From contig CAZBMD010000010.1 of assembly GCA_964493325.1 (NCBI GenBank), positions 1 to 52,648 of the forward strand: a stretch of DNA of 52,648 nucleotides, in the 5' to 3' direction. This document shows positions 1-7,405 of this stretch, piece after piece. How positions within the stretch are numbered: the stretch's first letter is position 1; every line of letters starts with the position of its first letter. Source of the DNA: CAZBMD01 sp964493325. GTDB taxonomy: Bacteria > Babelota > Babeliae > Babelales > RVW-14. Position numbers and translations under genes: made by a program. The notes below the pieces were generated by a model. The model saw only the letters and a list, made by a program, of their open reading frames with translations, searched no databases and had not been told where the DNA came from.

Positions 1-255
1 AAGACAGCAAAAATATGGAATAGTGTTGGTGATTGTTTGGCAACCTTGCGTCATGATGACTGGGTTCGTTCCGTTGCTACTGTTACAACAGTTGATGGTA
101 AAACACTGTTCATAACAGCATCTGGTTTTAAAACTATGGTTTGGTGGCCCGAACAAATATGGAAGCTAAGATTTTGTCAGGCGATGGACTCAGATTCTAG
201 GAAAGAAAATATGTTAAAAGAAATCTCACTTTATAAAAAAGACCGTGAAGTATGA
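1..255 (+). CDS. WD40-repeat protein, 5' end outside the window
   Basis: The reading frame is open from base 1, so this is the last 84 codons of a longer gene. It begins inside a propeller blade (KTAKIWNSVGDCLATLRHDD), followed by the blade core with FITASG. It shares the ending EQIWxLRFCQ with the next gene and then adds a charged tail of about 20 residues. WD40 propellers are binding scaffolds; no partner can be named. Its stop overlaps the next start (ATGA), so the two genes are probably translationally coupled. They look like a tandem duplication. Any signal peptide would lie upstream of the window. Confidence 0.8.
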   Translation, partial: KTAKIWNSVGDCLATLRHDDWVRSVATVTTVDGKTLFITASGFKTMVWWPEQIWKLRFCQAMDSDSRKENMLKEISLYKKDREV

Positions 256-1022
256 AGCAATTATTCTCTTTACACACTCTCATCAAAATCGTTTTGTCGT
301 GCCTGCTGATATCACATGTATCAGCATGTAAAGTAACAACTCCTTTGCTTACTTTACATCATGATAGCAGTGTTTGTTCTGTTGCTGCTTTTACAACAGG
401 TGATGGTAAAACACTTTTTATAACAGCGTCTTTTGATAGTACAGCAAAAATATGGAGCAACGATGGTGATTGTTTGAGAAGCTTGCGCCATGATAGCGCG
501 GTTCGCTCGGTTGCTTCAGTTACAACCGCTGATGGTGAAATACTGTTTATAACGGGATCTGATGATAAGACAGCAAAAATATGGAACAGAGCCGGTAGTT
601 GTTTGGCAATATTACACCATGATGGCTGGATTACTTCAGTTGCTGCTGTTATAACAGCTGATGGAAAAACTCTTTTTATAACGGGATCTTTGGATAAGAC
701 AGTAAGAATATGGAATAGCTGTGGTGATTGTTTGGCAACATTAGAGCATAATGAAGAGGTTAATTCTGTAGCTGCTGTAGCAACAGCTGATGGTGAAACT
801 CTGTTTATATCTGGTGGAAAAACAGCAAAAATATGGAATAGAGCTGGTAGTTGTTTGGCAACAATATACCATGAATCCTTGGTTATTTCCGTTGCTGCGA
901 TTACAACTGCTGATGGAAAAACACTATTCATAACGGGGTCTGGCGATAAAGCCATGGTTTGGTCGCACGAACAAATATGGACATTAAGATTTTGTCAGAC
1001 GATTCAGCATAATTCTCTTTGA
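252..1022 (+). CDS. exported WD40-repeat protein, probable lipoprotein
   Basis: 256 residues. An N-terminal hydrophobic segment (about residues 8-24) ends in VSAC, a usable lipobox, so the protein is probably lipid-anchored or periplasmic. About five blades of roughly 41 residues follow, each with the pattern H-D/E-x3-V-x-SVAA-x-TTADGKTLFITGS-x-DKTAKIW. The fourth blade is shortened (FISGGKTAKIW). Five blades are few for a closed propeller, so it may dimerise or pair with the upstream protein. The DNA repeats have a period near 123 bases and are well conserved, which suggests recent internal duplication. The function is unknown; a host-protein-binding role is inference. Confidence 0.8.
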   Translation: MKQLFSLHTLIKIVLSCLLISHVSACKVTTPLLTLHHDSSVCSVAAFTTGDGKTLFITASFDSTAKIWSNDGDCLRSLRHDSAVRSVASVTTADGEILFITGSDDKTAKIWNRAGSCLAILHHDGWITSVAAVITADGKTLFITGSLDKTVRIWNSCGDCLATLEHNEEVNSVAAVATADGETLFISGGKTAKIWNRAGSCLATIYHESLVISVAAITTADGKTLFITGSGDKAMVWSHEQIWTLRFCQTIQHNSL

Positions 1023-1035
1023 TTTTTATTCAAAA

Positions 1036-1127
1036 TCAGATCCTCAAAAGACTCTGCATGTAAAACAATTTTTGTATTTGGATACTCTATGTGTAAAACT
1101 GACTTTACATGTAGAGTCAGCATCTGA
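1036..1127. repeat. imperfect inverted repeats with two competing left arms
   Basis: The right arm 1104-1118 can pair with 1050-1064 (15 positions, one G.U) or with 1084-1097 (14 positions, two G.U, loop 1098-1103). The outer arms TCAGAT (1036-1041) and ATCTGA (1122-1127) extend the long form. No U-tract follows, so this is not an ordinary terminator. It lies between the WD40 gene stop and the cca start. Confidence 0.5.
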
Positions 1128-1173
1128 AGATGTGAGAAATAAAAATTATTTTACTATTTTTTGAGTAATTATA

Positions 1174-2619
1174 ATGCACTATCTATCTAATTTTTTTAAT
1201 TTTCTAAAAAACATACGTCCTATTATTAATGACATTGCTCAGTCTGGCGGAACTCCATATCTTGTTGGTGGGTGTGTTCGCGATCTTGTGCTTAAACGTG
1301 ATCTCAAAGATTTTGATATCGAGGTGCACGGCCTTGCGCTTGAAGAGCTACAAAATATCGTCGAAAAATACGGCCCTGTTCGGTTGGTTGGCAAGCAATT
1401 TGGTGTTTTGCGCGTTGACGGCATTGATGCCGACTGGTCACTGCCGCGCAAGGATAGCAAGGGGCGCAAGCCGATGGTACTCATTGATGAGCATATGACT
1501 ATTCAGCAGGCGGCTAAACGGCGCGATGTGACTATGAATGCCATGGCTCTTGATTTGCAGTTGATAGCTGACACGTGGGTTGATGATGCGGATGCTGGAT
1601 CTAAAATTACGCAACTTATTATTGACCCTTGCGGTGGGCTACAAGACATGCAGCAGCGCCGTTTGCGTGCGGTTGATGCACATCTTTTTACGCAAGACCC
1701 CCTGCGATTTTTTCGTGTGATGCAATTTGTTGCGCGCTTTGAGATGCAGCCGGATGATGAGCTGAATGACGTTTGTCGCAATATGGTTTTGCGTGATACG
1801 CATCTTGATGTTCCGCTTGCGCGTGAGCGTGTTGCTGATGAAATTAAAAAATTGTTTCTCAAATCACACAAGCCATCTCGCGGGTTTGTCTGGCTCAAAA
1901 ATCTTGGTCGTCTTGGTGAAATTTTTCCTGAGCTGGATCATTTGGTTGGTGTTAAGCAAAAACCAGAATACCACCCTGAAGGTGATGTGTTTGTTCACAC
2001 TATGCAGGTTATTGATGCTGTAGCTCGTTATCAAGATTATCAAGAAGGCTCGTGGGGAAGTGCTGAGTACGAAAAGTTTATACTTTCGCTTGCAGCGCTT
2101 TGTCACGATGTGGGCAAAGCTACAGCGACGCGTGCAGATCTAACAAGTTACGGCCATGCTGAAGAGGGCGTGCCCCTTGCAAAGTCATTGCTCCGTAGAA
2201 TGACTAACGATTTGCGCGCCATAGACATGGTTTTATTGCTGGTGAAATATCACATGCTCCCGTTTGGCTTTTTACGAGAAAAAGCTTCGCATCGATCGTA
2301 CAAGCGTTTAGCGATAAAAATTTCACCACTCCTGACGCTCAGACAACTAGGCCTTGTTGCGCTGTTTGATGCTCAGGGTAGAAATGGAAAATCAGATGAA
2401 CCGCTGAATGATTTTTATGAAGATTTTGAAAAATTTATGATGCATGCACGTGATGCTGCAGTGGCTCAGGGTCCAGAGGAACCTGTTCTGTTAGGGCGCC
2501 ATCTGATGGATATTGTCCAGCCAGGTCCGCAGATGGGTGTGCTTCTCAAGAAGGCGTACGATATTCAGATAGATGAAGGCATCAGAGATGTTGAGGTGCT
2601 TAAAAAAAGAGTTTTGTAG
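1174..2619 (+). CDS. cca: CCA-adding tRNA nucleotidyltransferase with HD domain
   Basis: 481 residues. It adds or repairs the 3' CCA of tRNAs in the cytosol using CTP and ATP. The class II nucleotidyltransferase head has VGGCVRD (31-37) and the metal-binding DFD (46-48), then RRDVTMNAMA and the DPLRFFRVMQFVARF helix of the poly(A) polymerase/CCA family. A C-terminal HD domain has HTMQVID and LAALCHDVGK (H311-D312), as in enzymes that also act as phosphohydrolases. All three tRNAs in the window encode their CCA, so repair may be the main task, although a poly(A) polymerase role cannot be excluded by sequence. The start is the first ATG of the frame; the Shine-Dalgarno is weak. Confidence 0.9.
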   Translation: MHYLSNFFNFLKNIRPIINDIAQSGGTPYLVGGCVRDLVLKRDLKDFDIEVHGLALEELQNIVEKYGPVRLVGKQFGVLRVDGIDADWSLPRKDSKGRKPMVLIDEHMTIQQAAKRRDVTMNAMALDLQLIADTWVDDADAGSKITQLIIDPCGGLQDMQQRRLRAVDAHLFTQDPLRFFRVMQFVARFEMQPDDELNDVCRNMVLRDTHLDVPLARERVADEIKKLFLKSHKPSRGFVWLKNLGRLGEIFPELDHLVGVKQKPEYHPEGDVFVHTMQVIDAVARYQDYQEGSWGSAEYEKFILSLAALCHDVGKATATRADLTSYGHAEEGVPLAKSLLRRMTNDLRAIDMVLLLVKYHMLPFGFLREKASHRSYKRLAIKISPLLTLRQLGLVALFDAQGRNGKSDEPLNDFYEDFEKFMMHARDAAVAQGPEEPVLLGRHLMDIVQPGPQMGVLLKKAYDIQIDEGIRDVEVLKKRVL

Positions 2620-2708
2620 ATGATGCTTTGACCTGCTGACTTCTGTATAATAAAAAAATATTTTTCGTAAAAAAGTATTCTGAAATTGAAGAAGGCAGGA
2701 GTTAAAGC

Positions 2709-3485
2709 GTGATCTATAAAGGTGCTATTATCTGGCTATTTTGTTTTGTTGTTGTGCCATCACATACGATTATCGCGATGCAAAAGCAATCGAGCGGTTT
2801 TGCATCATGGCTTGGCCATGCGTGGCATAACGAAAAAGACCCATGGCGAGCGATTTTTGGCAAGGCTTCGCTGCATGAATGTATTGACGCTGACAATTTA
2901 GCTGCTTTGCAAGATAGGCTTGATAACGGTGCAAATATCAATCTCATGGCATATTGTGGCTCTAAACTTATCTGTACGCCTCTTCAGTATGCAATCTATT
3001 TAAATAAGTTTGATATGGCTATTGAGCTTATTAATCGAGGGGCAGATGTTAATAAATATAATCCTAAATATTTATTAACAAGTTTGCCGCCGTTACTTCT
3101 TGCAATAAAACAGATATCAGAATGTTCGGGACCCTTGATTCATACGTTGATTGAGCAGGGTGCAGATTTGAACACCCCGACAAAAGAACTTACAGGAACT
3201 GCTCTGACATTTGCTTTTCACTTTGCGCCTGCGGACGAGCTTAAAAAAGAATATTTCTATGCCCTGGTTAAAGACTTCATTCAAAAAAATATCGATATTT
3301 CTATCAAAGATTCTGTAGGAATGACCGCGTTGCACTGGGCTGTGCACAAAGAGAATATTAGATTAGTAGAGCTTCTTTGTCAGCATGGAGCTGATGTTAA
3401 TGAAGAAGATGTGCATGGCAAGGGGCTTGTTTATTATTGTCGCAATAACGAGATACGTAATTGGTTAATGAAAAGTAATCAATAA
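2709..3485 (+). CDS. exported ankyrin-repeat protein
   Basis: 258 residues from a GTG start preceded by AGGAG at 2697-2701. A signal peptide covers about residues 1-24 (hydrophobic IIWLFCFVVV, possible cut near IIA). Ankyrin repeats follow: LAALQDRLDNGANIN, TPLQYAIYLNKFDMAIEL with NRGADVN, a degenerate one with LIEQGADLN, and a canonical last one with GMTALHWAVHKENIRLVEL and HGADVN. These repeats bind proteins and have no catalytic role. An exported ankyrin protein in a host-associated bacterium suggests a target in the host or on the cell surface, which is inference. It is followed 10 bases later by the next exported gene, so co-transcription is likely. Confidence 0.82.
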   Translation: MIYKGAIIWLFCFVVVPSHTIIAMQKQSSGFASWLGHAWHNEKDPWRAIFGKASLHECIDADNLAALQDRLDNGANINLMAYCGSKLICTPLQYAIYLNKFDMAIELINRGADVNKYNPKYLLTSLPPLLLAIKQISECSGPLIHTLIEQGADLNTPTKELTGTALTFAFHFAPADELKKEYFYALVKDFIQKNIDISIKDSVGMTALHWAVHKENIRLVELLCQHGADVNEEDVHGKGLVYYCRNNEIRNWLMKSNQ

Positions 3486-3495
3486 AGGAGTTTCT

Positions 3496-4134
3496 GTGAA
3501 GAAGTTTTTTAAGTTTTTTGTGGTTGTATGTGTTTTTCAGGCCAGTTGTGCTGCGATGCAGATTGATCTTGTGATTGTTGGGCATGACGCCCTACCTTTT
3601 TACGAAAAGGAACTTGACGAAGCGAGGGTGTTTTGCAGGGATGTTCATGATACGTTTTCAAACGATGATTTTAACAATTTATTTTCGTCCATAGTGAGTG
3701 ATGTAAAAGATGGGACCAATTACCTGGCGATTGTTTTCTCTGCAGGTAAACTTATTGGTAATATTTTTTATGAATATGAGCGACTCAATGGTAATGACTT
3801 CGGGAGCGTGCGGATGCGTCTTATGGGTTATGATCAGACGATTGATCATAGTTATATTATAAAGTCGATGCAATTGTTGATGACGTATTTGTATTGTTGT
3901 AAAGGCTCAACGGCGGTCTATTGTTGTCGCACAAAGATGGCTCATAATTATGCATGGCTTATTAATAATCTTAACCTTACGTACGATGAGGCAAGAACTA
4001 AGACTTTTTCAGAAGCTTTGCAGGAACTGTATGAGTGGTATTCATTAGAGATACAAGAGCCTGTTGGTGGTATTTGTATGAGTTGTGATAGTGATCCAGA
4101 TGGTAGTGGTATTTTTGGGTGGACCGCTGAATAA
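3496..4134 (+). CDS. exported protein, GNAT-like fold suspected (paralogue 1)
   Basis: 212 residues, GTG start with AAGGAG at 3485-3490. The signal peptide contains SCAAMQ; the Cys sits where a lipobox would be, but Gln at -3 is atypical, so cleavage after Ala-Ala is as likely. It is clearly homologous to the product of 4542-5183: both share DVKDG, G-x-x-I-x-NIF, R-x-x-GYD, K-x-MQ, and a Cys-Cys patch followed by TKM/NKM and a Trp-Leu segment. That order resembles a GNAT acyltransferase, but the acetyl-CoA loop is not convincing. The C-terminal tail is specific to this copy (CMSCDSDPDGSG). Function unknown. Confidence 0.75.
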   Translation: MKKFFKFFVVVCVFQASCAAMQIDLVIVGHDALPFYEKELDEARVFCRDVHDTFSNDDFNNLFSSIVSDVKDGTNYLAIVFSAGKLIGNIFYEYERLNGNDFGSVRMRLMGYDQTIDHSYIIKSMQLLMTYLYCCKGSTAVYCCRTKMAHNYAWLINNLNLTYDEARTKTFSEALQELYEWYSLEIQEPVGGICMSCDSDPDGSGIFGWTAE

Positions 4135-4146
4135 CAAGGAATAAAA

Positions 4147-4461
4147 ATGGAATCAAAAGAGCTTGATGAACTGACAAAACGAAAAATTATAAATTTACTC
4201 AAAGCACTGTTTCCGCGAGTAACAATCTATCTTTACGGATCGCGTGCGCGCGGTACCAATCGCCCTCGGTCGGACATTGATTTAGCTATTGATACAGGGC
4301 AAAAGCTTCCTCGATTGGAATTGGGGGAAGCAAAGTCTGTTCTTGAAGGAACCTTCATTCCGTATAAAATGGATCTTGTTGATTTGCAAAGTGTTTCTGA
4401 AGAATTCCGTAATCTTATTTTACAAGAAGGCGTTGTATGGTATCAGTCAGATGTCGAGTAG
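4147..4461 (+). CDS. minimal nucleotidyltransferase (MNT/MntA-like)
   Basis: 104 residues. The pol-beta-type signature LYGSRARG...RPRSDIDLAID gives the GSx10DxD motif that binds metal and nucleotide. The size matches stand-alone MNT proteins, which usually pair with a HEPN RNase and silence it by AMPylation. No HEPN gene (R-x4-6-H) is seen on either side, so this copy is an orphan or has another target. It has no signal peptide, unlike its neighbours, and starts 12 bases after the upstream stop within the same array of plus-strand genes. Confidence 0.85.
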   Translation: MESKELDELTKRKIINLLKALFPRVTIYLYGSRARGTNRPRSDIDLAIDTGQKLPRLELGEAKSVLEGTFIPYKMDLVDLQSVSEEFRNLILQEGVVWYQSDVE

Positions 4462-4541
4462 AGAATTTAGAGGCGGCTTTGCATCTGAAGAATATTTTAA
4501 GGTATCTATTTTTTCATCTATTTTATTCAAGGAGAGAGATA

Positions 4542-5183
4542 ATGAAGAGATCTTTGATGTTTTTGATGCTTGTGTGCAGTATTCAGGTTAGCTGTATGGC
4601 AATGCAGATGCAGGTTGAGATTATTGATAAAGGGAATGTTAATAATAATGAGTCATTAGTACGAATAGCTCAAGCAAAAGATTTGTTTGAATCGGTTCAC
4701 GATCGATACCTCGCGAGCTATCCAGAAGGCACGATGAGCAGATTATTTAATGGTCAGCTCCAAGATGTCAAAGACGGAAAAGCTCGTCTTTTTTTAGCAA
4801 CAAATAATGGTCGTGTTATTGCAAATATCTTTACTGTCTACAATGAGCCTCGAAATATGGTTCAACTCCGTATTCTAGGATATGATGACGCGTCTGAGCA
4901 AGAGCATGTAATCAAAGCGATGCAGATGATTGTTGACTATAACATAGACTTAAAGGCGTGCGGTGTATGCTGTTGTACAAATAAAATGATTACTCACTAT
5001 CATTGGCTTTTTGAAGGAGCTGGTTTGGTGACAGATCCATCATTGTTTAGGGATGGTGAGAACTTTACGCCGGACAAGTATGATTGGTACGCATTACGTG
5101 GCAGCTGGAAGATGTGTCCTGATGATGATAAAATTCCTGTTTTCAATCCAGATGTAATAAGTGAACACGACGATTTGGTTTAG
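4542..5183 (+). CDS. exported protein, GNAT-like fold suspected (paralogue 2)
   Basis: 213 residues. The frame is open further upstream, but the ATG at 4542 has AAGGAGAG just before it and begins a clean signal peptide (MKRSLMFLMLVC) ending SCMAMQ, almost identical in layout to the 3496 gene. Shared blocks with that paralogue: VHD, LQDVKDGKA, NGRVIANIF, LRILGYDD, VIKAMQMI and the CCCTNKM stretch. The C-terminal tail is acidic and unlike that of paralogue 1, so the core is conserved while the ends diverge. Function unknown. A terminator lies 55 bases after the stop. Confidence 0.77.
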   Translation: MKRSLMFLMLVCSIQVSCMAMQMQVEIIDKGNVNNNESLVRIAQAKDLFESVHDRYLASYPEGTMSRLFNGQLQDVKDGKARLFLATNNGRVIANIFTVYNEPRNMVQLRILGYDDASEQEHVIKAMQMIVDYNIDLKACGVCCCTNKMITHYHWLFEGAGLVTDPSLFRDGENFTPDKYDWYALRGSWKMCPDDDKIPVFNPDVISEHDDLV

Positions 5184-5237
5184 TCCTATTACTTTATGAT
5201 TTTGCTGCTATTTGCAGTACAATATGATCTTTAGCAA

Positions 5238-5269
5238 AGCCCCACAAATCTTGTGGGGCTCTTTTTTTT
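5238..5269 (+). terminator. rho-independent terminator
   Basis: Perfect 10-bp stem AGCCCCACAA / TTGTGGGGCT (5238-5247 and 5251-5260) with a 3-base loop, followed by C and eight T. It ends the plus-strand array that starts with the ankyrin gene. The stem core recurs at 5983-6011. Confidence 0.92.
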
Positions 5270-5504
5270 ATACTATTTTTTAAGGGAACATGTCAGGGCT
5301 TTTTTATTTAGGGGGTTGTTGTTTGCTTATTTTCCTTTGACGAGTATTCCAGCCGAATCTTCTATTGAGTGGCATGAGTATGGGTTTTATTCGGAGATAT
5401 TTAAGAGCGATGAGCTTAATCGGGATTACTGTAAAACATTTATCAATGAGGCCAAACGCACTTTACCGAATATTGATACGTAATGGCCCAGCAGGAGGCA
5501 AGAA
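5270..5504 (+). other. intergenic stretch with a possible decayed coding remnant
   Basis: After the terminator there is no gene with a credible start. One plus-strand frame stays open to the TAA at 5481-5483 and has protein-like composition near its end (EWHEYGFYSEIFKSDELN), then resumes after the stop as the small frame listed at 5505. I do not recognise it; it may be a broken gene. Confidence 0.3.
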
Positions 5505-5576
5505 ATGGCCGAAAATCATTGTAGAAACGAGTGTAAAAATTGTCATTATAAGGAGAAATATGAAAAAAATATTTAA
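5505..5576 (+). CDS. possible 23-residue Cys-rich small protein or leader peptide
   Basis: ATG at 5505 has a strong AGGAGG at 5493-5498. The peptide carries C-x3-C-x2-C-H within NHCRNECKNCHYK, a possible metal site. It ends 17 bases inside the next gene in another frame, so ribosomes leaving it could reach the 5560 start (translational coupling). It may equally be the tail of the decayed frame upstream. The support is the ribosome binding site and the composition only. Confidence 0.3.
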   Translation: MAENHCRNECKNCHYKEKYEKNI

Positions 5577-5961
5577 AGGTTTAATTTTTGCGTATGCCAT
5601 GTTTTTTTCTGGTCATGCTATTAATGCTGTGGATACGCCTGCAGGTGCTGGAGATAACGCTGATGTTAAAATTTCTATCTATGAGAAAGAAGATTCAGCG
5701 TTTTTAGAAAAAATAAAAAAAGCAGAAAACACATTCTCGCTCGAAGTCAGCAATCGTTTGAATAGTTTTCTTGCAACTGATAGTTGTGTAATGTGTAGCA
5801 TTGTTGAGATAGAAGAAACTATTGTTGCAATTATAGCTAAGCGCAAAAGCGGTAATGTATTAATTTGTGATTTTATATATAAAGATGAAACATTGTCTCT
5901 TGACGATATTGCTGCAATAGAATGTGGACTTCACAAGACGATTGAGATTATTAATTCTTAA
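5560..5961 (+). CDS. small exported protein, possible short paralogue of the 3.5-5.2 kb family
   Basis: 133 residues. ATG at 5560 follows AAGGAGA (5550-5556) and opens a signal peptide with hydrophobic GLIFAYAMFFSG and a likely cut after INA. The mature part has an alpha-helical start (KIKKAENTFSLEVSNRL) and then strands (IVAIIAKR, NVLICDFIY), matching the order A-x3-F...V and TIVAII...LICD of the two longer paralogues but stopping where their Cys patch begins. Relationship is inferred from this order, not from strong identity. It sits between two near-identical terminators and so is a separate transcription unit. Confidence 0.6.
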   Translation: MKKIFKGLIFAYAMFFSGHAINAVDTPAGAGDNADVKISIYEKEDSAFLEKIKKAENTFSLEVSNRLNSFLATDSCVMCSIVEIEETIVAIIAKRKSGNVLICDFIYKDETLSLDDIAAIECGLHKTIEIINS

Positions 5962-5982
5962 AAGTTTTATTTAAACAATTAA

Positions 5983-6020
5983 AAAGCCCCACAGAAAACC
6001 TGTGGGGCTTTCTTTTTTTT
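5983..6020. terminator. bidirectional terminator
   Basis: Perfect 12-bp stem AAAGCCCCACAG / CTGTGGGGCTTT (5983-5994 and 6000-6011), loop AAAAC, then C and eight T on the plus strand; five A precede it for the minus strand. It separates the convergent genes ending at 5961 and 6019. Confidence 0.92.
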
Positions 6021-7215
6021 ATGCCTCTGGAAGGGCTGGCGCTACTTCTGCATTTGGGTCTGTTGTTGGTTCAGCATCTGGACTTGCAGGTGCATCTGCA
6101 GGAGCTTGCTCTTGTTCATCCGTAGCTTGCGTTTGCTCATCCGTTTCTGTTTCAGTGCCGCGTGAGCCAGTTTTTCTTCGTGATGTTCCAGGCTTGCCAG
6201 TTCGCGGTTTACCCGATCGTTTTTTTGTTGTATCGGCTGCAGTCGTTTGCCCTGAAGTTGCAGGCTTCTTGCCTTGTTGCAGTGTTGCCGGTGAGGGTGT
6301 CTTGGCGCGTGGTTTTTTAAGAAGACTGAACTGAGGGCGCGGCTTTGCTTGAGATTTTTGTTTTGTTGTAACTTGCGCTGCTTTGCGGCCACCTTTTCTG
6401 AGCATCTTAGATCGTTCTGCTCTAAGCTTATTTGCCTTTGCCCAATCAACTCCCTCGCTTTTTGCAAGGCGCGATTTGCGGCTTGCCACTTGTCTGCCTA
6501 AGCCTTTTGCTGGGCGACGCGTTTTGGGTGACGCTTCAGCTTCTTCTTCTGTTTCCTCTGCTGGTTCTTCTCCGGGAGGTGCATCAGGTAGCGGTGGAAC
6601 AGCTGAAGCTGGGGCTCCTGCAGGAAGCGCGGATGGAGAAGCTGGTATCTGAGCTGGGGTAGAACTCATGCCCATACCCATAGATGGTGTTGTTGGTGTG
6701 CTTGTTGTGGGAGCTACGCTTGCTCCAATTGTGGTAAGAGTGGTAGTTGGAGCTGCTATGGTAGTTACTGGTATTACTTGAGATTGGATGGTTCCTGCTG
6801 GGGGCAGTGTTGCAGTAGTTGATGCGGTTGAAGGAAGAACTGCTGAAGGAGCTGGTGCGCTTGCGATAGGAGTATTGGTTGCTGTTGTTAATGCTGGAGT
6901 AGTTGTTGTTTGAGCTGTTATTGCAGTTGTAGGAGTTGGTGTAGCGGGTACCGTAGGTTTTGCAGGAGCTGCCGTTGTTACTCCAGAGGTTGATGCTTGT
7001 GTTGTTGGCGGAGTGATGGTGGGAGGAGGAGTTGGCGCTGCAGGAGGTGGCGTAGATAAAGGTGAAGTAGGTTGTGTGGAAACTGTTGCAGTAGGTGTGG
7101 CCGCCGGGGGCGTTTGCGTGCTTGTTGGAGTTGTTGGCGTCATGCTGTACATAATGGTGCTCTGTAACAAAAGTAGTACAGCGAGTAGTGTAGAAATTTT
7201 CTTAAAACGACACAT
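6019..7215 (-). CDS. exported Thr/Pro/Ala-rich low-complexity protein with basic C-terminal half
   Basis: 398 residues. AAGGAG precedes the ATG; a signal peptide covers residues 1-24 (LLAVLLLLQS). Residues about 25-205 are almost only Thr, Pro, Ala, Ser and Val, like a mucin or a wall-spanning stalk. A short acidic stretch (EEPAEETEEEAEA) follows, then a strongly basic Lys/Arg/Gln region (about 230-340), and the protein ends acidic and Pro-rich. There is no folded domain I can name. A surface spacer or polyanion-binding protein is a guess from composition. It is divergent from tolQ with about 190 bases between, which must hold both promoters. Confidence 0.75.
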   Translation of the reverse strand: MCRFKKISTLLAVLLLLQSTIMYSMTPTTPTSTQTPPAATPTATVSTQPTSPLSTPPPAAPTPPPTITPPTTQASTSGVTTAAPAKPTVPATPTPTTAITAQTTTTPALTTATNTPIASAPAPSAVLPSTASTTATLPPAGTIQSQVIPVTTIAAPTTTLTTIGASVAPTTSTPTTPSMGMGMSSTPAQIPASPSALPAGAPASAVPPLPDAPPGEEPAEETEEEAEASPKTRRPAKGLGRQVASRKSRLAKSEGVDWAKANKLRAERSKMLRKGGRKAAQVTTKQKSQAKPRPQFSLLKKPRAKTPSPATLQQGKKPATSGQTTAADTTKKRSGKPRTGKPGTSRRKTGSRGTETETDEQTQATDEQEQAPADAPASPDAEPTTDPNAEVAPALPEA

Positions 7216-7405
7216 AAAATCTCCTTTTGAGAAGACGAGGTCTCTAAATTATTGGAAGCGAATTGTTAGCAGGCTACCATGGCCCAGGTCTGTTGAGTCA
7301 ATGAATTGTACAAAAAGGTTACCGAGATTATATTTTTTTCTTTATACTAACTTTCTGAATTGACGCTGTAGTGTTCTATCAAAATGAAAAAATAAGGGTT
7401 GAGGT

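Noticed and set aside
359..955. 198-codon open frame on the minus strand
   Set aside because: It mirrors the WD40 blades of 252-1022; its repeats come from the coding repeats on the plus strand and it has no ribosome site.
4147..4461. HEPN-MNT toxin-antitoxin pair
   Set aside because: Only the MNT half is visible. Neither neighbour has the HEPN R-x4-6-H motif; both carry signal peptides.
6002..7363. Several plus-strand and alternate minus-strand frames across the Thr/Pro-rich gene
   Set aside because: They follow from the skewed codon composition of 6019-7215; none has a signal, domain or good ribosome site.
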